Assembly (NCBI GenBank): GCA_031253835.1 | Contig: JAIRVP010000067.1 | Coordinates: forward strand, 62,001-126,000 | Direction: 5' to 3' | DNA: 64,000 nt | Source: Burkholderia sp. | GTDB taxonomy: Bacteria; Pseudomonadota; Gammaproteobacteria; Burkholderiales; Burkholderiaceae | Program-made: the position numbers and the translations under genes | Notes under the pieces: model-generated | What the model saw: the letters and a program-made list of their open reading frames with translations, nothing else | Databases searched by the model: none | Told to the model about the DNA's origin: nothing | In this document: one piece after another, positions 33,988-43,664 of the stretch | How positions within the stretch are numbered: position 1 is the stretch's first letter | How the letters are laid out: each line of letters opens with the position of its first letter

Positions 33988-35694
33988 TCATTTCAGTTCG
34001 GCAGCAAAATCTTCTTCCCAGTATTCGCCGGGCATCCGCGCGCTCGCGTCATCACCGCGCTCGATCTCGCGGCGGCGCAGCTCGACGCGGCGGATCTTCC
34101 CCGAGATCGTCTTCGGCAGCTCCGCGAACTGCAGGCGGCGGATCCGCTTGTACGGCGCGAGCTTCTCGCGCGAGAAACGGAAGATCTCCAACGCGAGCTC
34201 GGGGCTTTCCTCGTAGCCCTGCCGCAGGGTGACAAAGGTTTTCGGCACCGACAGCCGCACGGGGTCGGGGCTCGGCACCACGGCCGCCTCGGCGATCGCC
34301 GGATGCTCGATCAGCACGCTCTCGAGTTCGAACGGGCTCAGCCGGTAGTCGGACGACTTGAACACGTCGTCCGCGCGGCCGATGTACACGTAGTAGCCGT
34401 CGTCGCCGCGCATCGCGATGTCCGACGTGCGGTAGTGGCCGTCGCGCATCGCGTGGGCCGTCGCGTCGGGATTGTTCGCGTAGCCGGTCATCAGCCCGAC
34501 CGGGCGCGTGTCGCCGGCGCCGATCGGCAGCGCGACTTCGCCCTCGGTCACGGGCGCGCCGTCCGGGTCGAGCAGCGCGATCCGGTAGCCGGGCAGCGGC
34601 CGGCCCATCGAGCCCGCGACGACCGGCTGGCCCGGCGAGTTGCCGATCAGGCAGGTCGTCTCGGTCTGGCCGTAGCCGTCGCGAATCGAAATATTCCACG
34701 CCTTCTTCACGCGCTCGATGATCTCGGGATTCAGCGGCTCGCCCGCGCCGACGATCTCGCGCAGCTTCACGTCGAACGACGCGAGCGGCTGCTGCACGAG
34801 CATGCGCCACACGGTCGGCGGCGCGCACAGCGTCGTCACCTGGTATTTGACGAGCGCATCGAGCACGACCTTCGGCTCGAAACGCGCGTAGTTGAATGCG
34901 AACACGCAGGCCTGCGCATTCCACGGCGCGAAGAAGCAGCTCCACGCGTGCTTCGCCCAGCCCGGCGAGCTGATGTTCCAGTGGATGTCGCCCGGCTGCA
35001 GGCCGACCCAGTACATCGTCGACAGATGGCCGACCGGATAGGTGCGGTGCGTGTGCTCGACGAGCTTCGGCTTCGACGTCGTGCCCGACGTGAAGTACAG
35101 CAGCATCGGATCGTTCGCGTGCGTGACGGCGTCCGGCTCGAATGCGGCGCTCGCCGCATAGCCGTCGTTCATCGCGAGCCAGCCCGCGCGCGGCGCGCCG
35201 GCGACGATCTTCTGCGCGAGGCCGAGGTCGGCCTGTTCGAATTTGGCGGTTTCGTTCTCGTCGACGATCGCGTATTTCGCGCCGCCGATCTGCACGCGGT
35301 CGCGCACGTCGTCGGGCGACAGTTGCGTGGTGGCAGGCAGCACGATCGCACCGAGCTTCATCGCGCCGAGCATCGCGTCCCACAGCTCGACGCGGTTCGG
35401 CAGCATCAGCAGGATGCGGTCGCCGCGCACGACGCCGATCGAACGCAGCCAGTTCGCGATCCGCGACGAACGCTCGGACATCTGCGCGAACGAGTACGGA
35501 TCGCCGGTGCCCGTCGCCGCGTCGACGATCCACAGCGCGGGCCGGTCGTTGCCGCGCGCCATCGGGTCGAAGTAGTCGAGCGCCCAGTTGAACGCGTCGA
35601 GCACCGGCCATTCGAAATCGCGGTACGCGGTTTCGTAGTCGGTGCGATGGCGCAGCAGAAAGTCGCGCGCGTTCAGGAATGCCTGTACCGTCAT
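33988..35694 (-). CDS. Acyl-CoA synthetase (AMP-forming)
   Basis: 568 residues of the ANL superfamily: phosphate loop LLYFTSGTTSKPKLVEH, A5 motif DGYGQTETTCLIGN, A7 region GYYVYIGRADDVFKSSDYRLSP and A10 Lys in LPKTISGKIRRVELR. Close in layout to medium-chain/benzoate-type acyl-CoA ligases. In this operon it probably activates a short branched acid such as isobutyrate, feeding the acyl-CoA dehydrogenase. Start ATG 35694 chosen by the family N-terminus. Exact substrate is inference. Confidence 0.9.
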   Translation of the reverse strand: MTVQAFLNARDFLLRHRTDYETAYRDFEWPVLDAFNWALDYFDPMARGNDRPALWIVDAATGTGDPYSFAQMSERSSRIANWLRSIGVVRGDRILLMLPNRVELWDAMLGAMKLGAIVLPATTQLSPDDVRDRVQIGGAKYAIVDENETAKFEQADLGLAQKIVAGAPRAGWLAMNDGYAASAAFEPDAVTHANDPMLLYFTSGTTSKPKLVEHTHRTYPVGHLSTMYWVGLQPGDIHWNISSPGWAKHAWSCFFAPWNAQACVFAFNYARFEPKVVLDALVKYQVTTLCAPPTVWRMLVQQPLASFDVKLREIVGAGEPLNPEIIERVKKAWNISIRDGYGQTETTCLIGNSPGQPVVAGSMGRPLPGYRIALLDPDGAPVTEGEVALPIGAGDTRPVGLMTGYANNPDATAHAMRDGHYRTSDIAMRGDDGYYVYIGRADDVFKSSDYRLSPFELESVLIEHPAIAEAAVVPSPDPVRLSVPKTFVTLRQGYEESPELALEIFRFSREKLAPYKRIRRLQFAELPKTISGKIRRVELRRREIERGDDASARMPGEYWEEDFAAELK

Positions 35695-35854
35695 CGTTTT
35701 CTCCAGTCTCCATGTCTCGCGGCCAACCGGTGCACGTGCTGCAGCGCGTGCCCGGTTTCCTCTGTCGCGGCGCACGGTCACGTCGTTGCGTGCCGCGTTC
35801 ACCGCGCTGCCCTCGTGCCCTGCCTGCTGTTTCGACCGGCGCGACCGGCGCGGC

Positions 35855-36988
35855 TCAAAGCTGCCGTGCGATCACCATCCGCTGCACTTCGCTGGTGCCT
35901 TCGTAAATCTGCGTGATGCGTGCGTCGCGATAGTGACGCTCGACTTCGTAATCGACCAGGTAGCCGTAGCCGCCGTGGATCTGGATCGCATCCGAACACA
36001 CGCGCTCGGCCATCTCGGACGCGAACAGCTTCGCCTGCGACGCTTCCGACAGGCACGGCAGGCCGGCCGTGCGCAGCTTCGCCGCGTGATGCACGAGCAG
36101 GCGCGCGGCGTTGATCTGCACGGCCATGTCGGCGAGCTTCTGCTGGATCGCCTGGTGCTCGGCGATCGGCTTGCCGAACTGCACGCGCTCGCCCGCATAG
36201 CGGCGCGCCTTGTCAAATGCGGCGCGGGCGATGCCGAGCGCCTGCGCGGCGATGCCGATGCGGCCGCCTTCGAGGTTCGACAGCGCGATCTTCAGCCCTT
36301 CGCCGCGGTTGCCAAGCAGGTTTTCTTCCGGAATCGCGCAGTTCTCGAACGTGATCGGGCACGTATCCGATGCGCGGATGCCCATCTTCTTCTCGGGCTT
36401 GCCGACGATGAAGCCCGGCGTGTCGGTCGGCACCAGGAACGCGGAAATGCCGCGCTTGCCGGCTTCCGGATCGGTCATGGCAAAAACGATCGCGACGCCG
36501 GCGCGCTGGCCGTTGGTCACGAACTGCTTCGCGCCGTTCAGCACCCATTTGCCGTCGCGCAGTTCCGCACGCGTGCGCAGGTTGTTGGCCTCGGAACCGG
36601 CGTGCGGCTCGGTCAGGCAGAACGCGCCGATCACGCGGCCGGCCGCCATGTCGGCCAGCCAGCGATCCTTCTGCGCCGGCGTGCCGAAGCCGAGGATCGG
36701 CCCGCAGCCGACCGAGTTGTGCACGCTCATCATCGTCGCGCACGCGGCGTCGCCGGCCGCGACCTCTTCCATCGCCAGCGCGTAGGCCACGTAGTCCGTA
36801 TACGAGCCGCCCAGCTCCTGCGGCACGATCATCCCGAGCAGGCCGAGTTCGCCGAGCTGCGCGACGATCGCGTCGGGCAGGTGCGCGTCGTGGTCCCACT
36901 GCGCCGCGTTCGGCGCCAGCCTCTCGGTCGCAAAGGCGCGCGCGGCATCGCGGATCATCCGCTGGTCTTCGGTGTAAAGCTCGTCCAT
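35855..36988 (-). CDS. Acyl-CoA dehydrogenase (isobutyryl-/short-branched-chain type)
   Basis: 377 residues, FAD flavoprotein fold. Signatures: GAFCLTEPHAGSEANNL (FAD-proximal), the DTCPITFENCAIPEENLLG strand, QIHGGYGYLVDYEVERHYRDARI, and the catalytic Glu in IYEGTSEVQRMVIARQL. Removes two hydrogens from isobutyryl-CoA-like substrates. First gene of the operon; 137 bases separate it from the divergent AraC-type regulator. Substrate assignment follows from the operon. Confidence 0.92.
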   Translation of the reverse strand: MDELYTEDQRMIRDAARAFATERLAPNAAQWDHDAHLPDAIVAQLGELGLLGMIVPQELGGSYTDYVAYALAMEEVAAGDAACATMMSVHNSVGCGPILGFGTPAQKDRWLADMAAGRVIGAFCLTEPHAGSEANNLRTRAELRDGKWVLNGAKQFVTNGQRAGVAIVFAMTDPEAGKRGISAFLVPTDTPGFIVGKPEKKMGIRASDTCPITFENCAIPEENLLGNRGEGLKIALSNLEGGRIGIAAQALGIARAAFDKARRYAGERVQFGKPIAEHQAIQQKLADMAVQINAARLLVHHAAKLRTAGLPCLSEASQAKLFASEMAERVCSDAIQIHGGYGYLVDYEVERHYRDARITQIYEGTSEVQRMVIARQL

Positions 36989-37125
36989 GCTGCTGCTGTC
37001 TCCCGCGGCCGCCGGGCGCGACCGTCCTCGCGTTTCGATGCAACAAGTGTAGGCAAGCCCGCGCGACTGTTCGATGCTCGCGTCGCTCATTTACACTGAG
37101 CGTTTTTGCCACACCGGCGACACCG

Positions 37126-38160
37126 ATGAAGCAGGAAGACAAGGGAACCGTCGCGATCAGCCTCGTCGCTTACAGCGTCGCGCTCGCCACGCGGCGCGGC
37201 GTCGCGGCCGAGCCGCTGCTCGCGCAGGCCGGCATCGCGCCCGCGCTGCTCGCGCAGCCGCGCGCCCGCGTGACCGCGCAGCAGTACGGCGCGCTGTGGA
37301 ACGCGATCGCGCGCACGATGGACGACGAGTTTTTCGGGCAGGATCGCCACCCGATGCGCAGCGGCAGCTTCATCGCGATGAGCCAGTCCGCGCTGTCCGC
37401 GCGCGACGGGCTGCACGCGATGGCGCGCGCGGTGAATTTCATGCACTGCGTGCTCGACGACCTGCACGCGGAGCTCGACGCGAACCCGCAGCGCGTGCGG
37501 CTGCGCTTCGTGCACCGCAACAACGGCGCGACGCCCGCGATGTTCACGTACGCGACCTATTTCATCATCGTGTACGGGCTGACCTGCTGGCTGATCGGGC
37601 GCCGCATTCCGCTACTGCATGCGAGCTTCCGCTGCGACACGCCGCCCGCCGATCACGAATACCCGTCGATGTTCTGCGACGACATGCGGTTCAACGAGCC
37701 CGATTCGTATGTCGATTTCGATCCCGAATTCGCGACGCTGCCGGTCGTGCAGAACGCGAAGACGCTGAAGACGTTCCTGCGCAACGCGCCGGCCAGCTTC
37801 ATCGTCAAGTACCGCAACCCGAACGCGCTCGCGCAGCGCGTGCGCGCGGTGCTGCGCGGGATGCCGCCCGCCGCGTGGCCGGGTGCGGGCGGGATGGCCG
37901 CGCGGCTGCACGTGGCCGAGGCCACGCTGCGCCGCAAGCTGCACCAGGAAGGCCAGGCCTACCAGTCGATCAAGGACACGCTGCGGCGCGATCTCGCGTT
38001 CGAGGCGCTGGCCGACCCTGCACGCACGATCGCCGACGTCGCGGCCGCAACCGGTTTCGCGGAACCGAGCGCGTTCTACCGCGCGTTTCGCAAATGGAGC
38101 GGGCGCAGCCCGGCCGACTATCGCGACGAAGTGCTCGCGCGCGGCGGCGGCGCGGCCTGA
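37126..38160 (+). CDS. AraC-family regulator (OruR/ArgR-like sensor domain)
   Basis: 344 residues. The N-terminal ~200 match the arabinose-binding-like PF12625 domain of OruR-type regulators (QYGALWNAIARTMDDEFFG ... GLTCWLIGRRIPL). The C-terminal AraC helix-turn-helix pair covers about 255-335 (VAEATLRRKLHQEGQAYQSIKDTLRRDLA and TGFAEPSAFYRAFRKWSGRSP). Divergent from the catabolic operon, so it is the likely activator. It is not the cupin-type MmsR of Pseudomonas, so I give no symbol. Confidence 0.9.
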   Translation: MKQEDKGTVAISLVAYSVALATRRGVAAEPLLAQAGIAPALLAQPRARVTAQQYGALWNAIARTMDDEFFGQDRHPMRSGSFIAMSQSALSARDGLHAMARAVNFMHCVLDDLHAELDANPQRVRLRFVHRNNGATPAMFTYATYFIIVYGLTCWLIGRRIPLLHASFRCDTPPADHEYPSMFCDDMRFNEPDSYVDFDPEFATLPVVQNAKTLKTFLRNAPASFIVKYRNPNALAQRVRAVLRGMPPAAWPGAGGMAARLHVAEATLRRKLHQEGQAYQSIKDTLRRDLAFEALADPARTIADVAAATGFAEPSAFYRAFRKWSGRSPADYRDEVLARGGGAA

Positions 38161-38281
38161 ATCTGCACGACGCGGCCACGGCTTCGCGCTTTCCGCCGAA
38201 ACCGCCTAATCTTTAAGCATCGGGCCCACGCCCTTTCCGCGAGCCGGACGGCGCGCGGCCGCGCGCCGCCCGGACGTCCCG

Positions 38282-39841
38282 ATGCGCTTTCACCTTCATG
38301 AGCCGCCGCCGGCGCCTGCCGCGCCCGACGGCCGCCCCCGTCACCCGCTGTCCGCGCGGGTCGCGCGCGCCGCGCTGTTCGCGGCGCTGCTCGTCGTGTG
38401 CGCCGCGGTCGCCGCACCGCCGCCCGCGGACACGCCCGCTGCGCGCCCGGTCGTCGTGATCCCCGTCAACGGCGCGATCGGCCCGGCCAGCGCCGACTTC
38501 ATCGTGCGCTCGCTCGATCGCGCCGCCCGCGAGCACGCGCCGCTCGCGATCCTGCAGCTCGACACGCCCGGCGGCCTCGATACATCAATGCGGCAGATCA
38601 TCAAGGCGATCCTCGGCTCGCCGGTGCCGGTCGCCGCGTTCGTCGCGCCGGGCGGCGCACGGGCCGCGAGCGCGGGCACCTACATCGTCTATGCGAGCCA
38701 CTTCGCGGCGATGGCGCCCGGCACCAATCTGGGTGCGGCATCGCCCGTGCAGTTCGGCATCGGCGGCGCCGCGCCGCCGGGCGGGAACCCGGCGGCACCG
38801 CGGCCGACCGGCGCAACGGGCGCATCAGGTGCATCGGATGCGTCCGCCACGGCCGCCGCGCTGCCGACCGATACGCAGTCGACCGAGATCCGCAAGGCGA
38901 TGCAGGACGCCTCCGCCTATATCCGCGGCCTCGCGCAGTTGCGCGGACGCAATGTCGAATGGGCCGAGCGCGCGGTACGCGAGGCCGTCAGCCTGTCGGC
39001 CAACGAAGCGCGTTCGCAGCACGTGGTCGACCTGATCGCGCAGGATCCGGCCGACCTCGCGCGCCAGCTCGACGGCCGCAGCGCGACGACCACCGCCGGC
39101 ACGGTACGGCTCGCGACAGCACATGCGCCGCTCGTCGTCGTCGAACCCGACTGGCGCAGCCGCTTCCTCGCGATCATCGCCGATCCGAACGTCGCGCTGA
39201 TCCTGCTGACGATCGGCATCTACGGGCTGTTCTTCGAGTTCGCGAACCCCGGCTTCGTGCTGCCGGGCGTCGCCGGCACGATCTGCCTGCTGGTCGGGCT
39301 GTTCGCGATGCAGTTGCTGCCGATCAGCTATGCGGGCCTCGGCCTCGTGCTGCTCGGCCTCGGTTGCCTCGTCGCCGAGGCGTTCCTGCCGACCTTCGGC
39401 GTGCTCGGTTTCGGCGGGATCGTGTCGTTCACGATCGGCGCGCTGATGCTGATCGACACCGACGTGCCCGGCTACGGGATTCCGTGGCCCGTGATCGCGA
39501 GCCTCGCGCTCGGCGGCGGGCTGCTCGTCGCGGGCGTGTCGAGCGTCGCGCTGCGCGCACGGCGCCGGCCCGTCGTGACGGGCGCCGAGGCAATGCTCGG
39601 CAGCATCGGCGAAGTGCTCGACGACGGCCTCCATCCGGACCAGCCGCATGGCGCGGCCGGCGCGGCGCCGTCGGCCGCCGGCTGGGCGCTCGTGCACGGC
39701 GAGCGCTGGCGCGTGGCGAGCAGCGCGCCGCTGGCCGCCGGCTGCCGCGTGCGCGTCACCGGCCGCCACGGCCTGACGCTGACCGTCGCGCCGCTCTACG
39801 ACGTGCCGGTACCGCAGCCAACCCAGGGAGAACCTTCATGA
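38282..39841 (+). CDS. nfeD: NfeD-family membrane protease (ClpP-class)
   Basis: 519 residues. An N-terminal signal/hydrophobic start, a ClpP-like serine protease domain (about 50-250; ILQLDTPGGLDTSMRQIIKAIL, APGGARAASAGTYI with the Ser nucleophile), then four membrane helices (about 295-425) and a C-terminal OB-fold NfeD domain. An insertion of Gly/Ala/Pro-rich sequence (about 165-195) interrupts the protease part. Paired with a stomatin gene starting inside its stop (ATGA), the conserved NfeD-SPFH couple of membrane microdomains. Confidence 0.92.
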   Translation: MRFHLHEPPPAPAAPDGRPRHPLSARVARAALFAALLVVCAAVAAPPPADTPAARPVVVIPVNGAIGPASADFIVRSLDRAAREHAPLAILQLDTPGGLDTSMRQIIKAILGSPVPVAAFVAPGGARAASAGTYIVYASHFAAMAPGTNLGAASPVQFGIGGAAPPGGNPAAPRPTGATGASGASDASATAAALPTDTQSTEIRKAMQDASAYIRGLAQLRGRNVEWAERAVREAVSLSANEARSQHVVDLIAQDPADLARQLDGRSATTTAGTVRLATAHAPLVVVEPDWRSRFLAIIADPNVALILLTIGIYGLFFEFANPGFVLPGVAGTICLLVGLFAMQLLPISYAGLGLVLLGLGCLVAEAFLPTFGVLGFGGIVSFTIGALMLIDTDVPGYGIPWPVIASLALGGGLLVAGVSSVALRARRRPVVTGAEAMLGSIGEVLDDGLHPDQPHGAAGAAPSAAGWALVHGERWRVASSAPLAAGCRVRVTGRHGLTLTVAPLYDVPVPQPTQGEPS

Positions 39842-40611
39842 TCGGTTACACGTTCGGCTTCAGCAGCGTCCTGATCGTCTTCGTCGTGGTGCTCGTCGCG
39901 TCGTCGATCCGCATCTTCCGCGAGTACGAACGCGGCGTCGTGTTCATGCTCGGCCGGTTCTGGAAAGTGAAGGGACCGGGGCTCGTGCTGATCATCCCGA
40001 TCGTCCAGCAGGTCGTGCGGATCGACTTGCGCACCGTCGTGTTCGACGTGCCCGCGCAGGACGTGATCACGCGCGACAACGTGTCGGTGAAGGTCAACGC
40101 GGTCGTGTATTTCCGCGTCGTCGACCCGGAGAAGGCCGTGATCCAGGTCGCGCGCTTCTTCGAGGCGACGAGCCAGCTCGCGCAGACGACGCTGCGCGCG
40201 GTACTCGGCAAGCATGAACTCGATGCGCTGCTGGCCGAGCGCGAGCAGCTGAACGCCGATATCCAGAAGACGCTGGACGCGCAGACCGATGCGTGGGGGA
40301 TCAAGGTGTCGACGGTCGAGATCAAGCACGTCGACCTGAACGAGACGATGATCCGCGCGATCGCGCGGCAGGCCGAAGCCGAGCGCGAGCGGCGCGCGAA
40401 GGTGATTCACGCGGAGGGCGAGCTGCAGGCGTCGGAGAAGCTGCTGCAGGCCGCGCAGCGGCTCGCGTTGCAGCCGCAAGCGATGCAGCTGCGCTATTTG
40501 CAGACCTTGACGACGATCGCGGCCGACAAGAACTCGACGATCGTGTTTCCGCTGCCGGTCGATCTGCTGGGGGCGTTGCTGGACCGGTTGGGGTCAAAAC
40601 CCGGGCAGTGA
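39838..40611 (+). CDS. SPFH/stomatin-like membrane protein (slipin)
   Basis: 257 residues. One N-terminal membrane helix (about 7-25) followed by the SPFH/band-7 domain (IFREYERGVVFMLGRF ... LRTVVFDVPAQDVITRDNVSVKVNAVVYFRV), then a charged coiled-coil (about 165-215, AEAERERRAKVIHAEGELQAS) and an assembly tail. Oligomerises at the membrane and partners the NfeD protease. Translation coupled to nfeD by a four-base overlap. Confidence 0.94.
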   Translation: MIGYTFGFSSVLIVFVVVLVASSIRIFREYERGVVFMLGRFWKVKGPGLVLIIPIVQQVVRIDLRTVVFDVPAQDVITRDNVSVKVNAVVYFRVVDPEKAVIQVARFFEATSQLAQTTLRAVLGKHELDALLAEREQLNADIQKTLDAQTDAWGIKVSTVEIKHVDLNETMIRAIARQAEAERERRAKVIHAEGELQASEKLLQAAQRLALQPQAMQLRYLQTLTTIAADKNSTIVFPLPVDLLGALLDRLGSKPGQ

Positions 40612-40902
40612 CGGCGCCGGCCGTCGGGCTGTTCCGGCTGTCCCGACGCAGCGGCGGACGACCCGCCTCCCCCGGTATGCGGGAGGCGCCGTGCATCCGC
40701 GCACCGGGCAATGCGCCGCCCCGCCGGTCTAGAGCCCTCCCTCCATTTCCCCGTTCCATTAGGACAAATCCTCACTTCCGGGGACCCGGAACGGTCTATG
40801 ATCGTTACATCACTCAATGACACATTAAATGCTGACTGAATAACCCGCGACGGTGACGCCGGCGGGCGCGTTCCGGATCAGCGCCCCCAACGGAGACGCA
40901 CC

Positions 40903-41802
40903 ATGGCCGACCACCACCCGCTGCCGGAAGTCCACCTCGACGAGCTGCCCCAATTCCGCGCGGTCCAGCAACTCGCGTACCGCTGCGTCGAAACCGTCGG
41001 CGCGATGCTCTACCCCGGCATCACCGAGAAGGAAGCCGCGCGCCTGCTGACCGAATGGCTGCAGGACAACGGCGTGCACGACTGGCTGCACAAGCCGTTC
41101 GCGTGGTTCGGCGACCGCACCGCGTTCGAAGGCTTCTCGGGCCTCAAGCACATGGGCGGCTTCAATCTCGCGTTCTTCCCGAGCAACCGCCAGCTCGAAA
41201 CCGACATGCCGGTGATCCTCGACGTCGCGCCGGTGCTCGACGGCATCGTCGCCGACGTCGGCTACGCGCACTGCCTCGGCCACAACCCGATCCTCGAACA
41301 GCTGCAGGACGACCTGATGGACCACCGCGACATGATCGTGCGGCTCGTGAAGGCGCGCCGGTCGATGGCCGAGGTCGCGCAGGAAGTCGACGCGCTGTGC
41401 CGCCGCCAGGGCGTCGAGCCGCGCCACAAAGCCTATCCGTTCAAGGTGCTCGCGCATCGCGTCGCGAAGATCCACAAGCTGTCGAAGCCGCGCTTCGTCG
41501 CGCGCTTCGGGCTGAACGCGACGCGCAACCTGCTGCTCGACCAGGGCCGCGCGGCGAAACAGCAGGGCTGGTCGCCGCTGTGGTCGATCGACCGCCGCTC
41601 CGAGCATGCGCCGGTGCCGGGGCTGTGGGCCGTGGAGCCGCATCTCGGCTTCGCCGGCGTCGGCGCGAAATTCGAGGAACTGCTCGTGATCACGGACGAC
41701 GACGCGTACTGGCTCGACGACGACCTGCCGCACGTGCGCCGCTGGCAGCGCCGCCAGGCCGAACGCACGCAGGCCGTCGCGACCGTGCCGGCCGCCGCCT
41801 GA
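40903..41802 (+). CDS. M24 (creatinase/aminopeptidase-P fold) family protein
   Basis: 299 residues with a pita-bread M24 fold: MLYPGITEKEAARLLTEWL, VILDVAPVLDGIVADVGYAHCLG (the Asp pair), LWAVEPHLGF and FEELLVITDDDAYWL (two late Glu). These supply most metal ligands of an M24 peptidase, but the central His is not obvious, so catalysis is uncertain. Located at the head of a three-gene operon with the hydrolase-SDR fusion and the PF10118 protein; this trio points to modification of a hydrophobic substrate rather than peptide turnover. Confidence 0.82.
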   Translation: MADHHPLPEVHLDELPQFRAVQQLAYRCVETVGAMLYPGITEKEAARLLTEWLQDNGVHDWLHKPFAWFGDRTAFEGFSGLKHMGGFNLAFFPSNRQLETDMPVILDVAPVLDGIVADVGYAHCLGHNPILEQLQDDLMDHRDMIVRLVKARRSMAEVAQEVDALCRRQGVEPRHKAYPFKVLAHRVAKIHKLSKPRFVARFGLNATRNLLLDQGRAAKQQGWSPLWSIDRRSEHAPVPGLWAVEPHLGFAGVGAKFEELLVITDDDAYWLDDDLPHVRRWQRRQAERTQAVATVPAAA

Positions 41803-41847
41803 CGCATCCGCGCCTTTCCTCCCGACTCCCTGAACGACGGACTCACG

Positions 41848-43635
41848 ATGCAACCTCTTTCCGACGAAGCGCCGCTGGCCCTGTTCGAATCGGTTCACGG
41901 CGAAACGGCGGTCACCTCCGGCGACCTGACGCTCGCGGTCAAGACCTGGGGCGACCCGGCCCGCTCGCCGGTCGTGCTCGTGCACGGCTATCCCGACGAC
42001 AGCAGCGTCTGGCAGCACGTCGCGCCGCTGCTCGCGCGCAAGCACTACGTGATCGCGTACGACGTGCGCGGCGCGGGCCTGTCCGGCGTGCCGAAGCGCA
42101 CAGCCGACTATCACCTCGCGAAACTGACCGACGACTTCGTCGCGGTGACCGACGCGCTCTGCCCCGGCCGCGCGGTACACCTGATCGCGCACGACTGGGG
42201 CTCGATCCAGGGCTGGGAATTCGTCACCGATCCGCGCCTTGCCGGCCGCATCGCGTCGTACACGTCGTGCTCGGGGCCTTGCCTCGACCACGTCGGCTTC
42301 TGGCTGCGCGAACGCGTGCTGCGCCCGACGCCCGCCTCGCTGGCCAAGCTCGGCGGCCAGCTCGTGCGGTCGTGGTACGTGTACCTGTTCCACCTGCCGT
42401 TCATCCCCGAGCTCGGCTGGCGGCTGTGGCTCGGCCGCGCGTGGCCGCGCCTGCTGCGCCGGCTCGAGAAAACGCCGGCCACGCCGCGCCCGACGCAGGC
42501 CGACGACGGTGCGCGCGGCGTGCGCCTCTATCGCGCGAACTTCATCCGCTGCCTGTTCGCGCCGCGCGAACGCTACGCGCACGCGCCCGTGCAGACGATC
42601 GTGCCGCTCGGCGACAAGTACGTGAGCCCCGCGCTGTCCGAGAACCTGTCGCGCTGGGTGCCGCAGTACTACCGCCGCGAAGTCGCGGCCGGCCACTGGC
42701 TGCCGCTCGCCGATCCGTCGCGCTTCGCGGATCTCGCCGGGCAGCTGATCGACGCGGTCGAATCGGGCGACGAACCGCCCGCGCTCGCGAACGCGCGCCG
42801 CCGCGCCACGAGCGGCCGTTTCAGCGGCAAGGTCTCGGTCGTCACCGGCGCGGGCAGCGGCATCGGCCGCTGCGCGGCGCTCGCGTTCGCCCGCGAAGGC
42901 GCGACGGTCGTCGCGTGCGACATCGATCTCGCGAGCGCCGAACGCACCGCACTGCTGCTCGGGCTGACCGGCGCGCAGGCATACGCGAAACGCGTCGACG
43001 TCGGGTCCGCCGACGAGATGGAAGCGCTCGCGACGTGGGTCGGCAGCGAACTCGGCGGCGCGGACATCGTGATCAACAACGCGGGCATCGGCATGGCCGG
43101 CGGCATCCTCGACACGAGCGCGCGGCACTGGGAGCGGATCCTGCACGTGAACCTGTGGGGCGTGATCCACGGCTCGCGGCTGTTCGCGCAGCAGATGGCC
43201 GCGCGCGGCACCGGCGGGCACATCGTCAACACGGCGTCGGCGGCCGCGTTCGGGCCGTCGCGCGACCTGCCCGCGTATGCGACGACGAAGGCCGCCGTGC
43301 TGATGCTCAGCGAATGCATGCGCGCGGAACTCGCGGAGAAAGGCATCGGCGTGACGGCCGTGTGCCCGGGTTTCGCGGAGACCGGAATCATGGCGTCGAC
43401 GCAATACGCGGGCGCCAACGCCCAGGACGAAGCGCGGCTGCGCAAGCGCGCGACGAAGCTGTACCAGATGCGCGGCCTGAAACCCGAAACCGTCGCGCAG
43501 GCGATGGTCGACGGCGTGCTGCGCAACCGCCCCGTCGTCGCGGTCGGCGGCGAGGCGCACGCGATGCGTTTCGTCGGCCGCTTCATGCCGTGGCTCGGCC
43601 GGATGATCGCCCGCGTCAGCATGGCATCGCATTGA
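41848..43635 (+). CDS. Alpha/beta hydrolase - short-chain dehydrogenase fusion
   Basis: 595 residues with two enzymes in one chain. Residues 1-300: epoxide-hydrolase-like alpha/beta hydrolase (VVLVHGYPDDSSVWQ, nucleophile turn HDWGS with Asp, and the final His in AGHWLP). Residues about 318-595: classical SDR with cofactor motif VTGAGSGIGRCAALA, NNAG, Ser in NTASAAAF and YATTK. Both active sites look complete. The Asp nucleophile suggests epoxide or haloalkane hydrolysis; the pair would convert a substrate through hydrolysis and oxidoreduction. The PF10118 gene starts 29 bases later. Confidence 0.88.
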   Translation: MQPLSDEAPLALFESVHGETAVTSGDLTLAVKTWGDPARSPVVLVHGYPDDSSVWQHVAPLLARKHYVIAYDVRGAGLSGVPKRTADYHLAKLTDDFVAVTDALCPGRAVHLIAHDWGSIQGWEFVTDPRLAGRIASYTSCSGPCLDHVGFWLRERVLRPTPASLAKLGGQLVRSWYVYLFHLPFIPELGWRLWLGRAWPRLLRRLEKTPATPRPTQADDGARGVRLYRANFIRCLFAPRERYAHAPVQTIVPLGDKYVSPALSENLSRWVPQYYRREVAAGHWLPLADPSRFADLAGQLIDAVESGDEPPALANARRRATSGRFSGKVSVVTGAGSGIGRCAALAFAREGATVVACDIDLASAERTALLLGLTGAQAYAKRVDVGSADEMEALATWVGSELGGADIVINNAGIGMAGGILDTSARHWERILHVNLWGVIHGSRLFAQQMAARGTGGHIVNTASAAAFGPSRDLPAYATTKAAVLMLSECMRAELAEKGIGVTAVCPGFAETGIMASTQYAGANAQDEARLRKRATKLYQMRGLKPETVAQAMVDGVLRNRPVVAVGGEAHAMRFVGRFMPWLGRMIARVSMASH

Positions 43636-43664
43636 CGGCGCATGGCGCCGCACAGGGAGACAAC

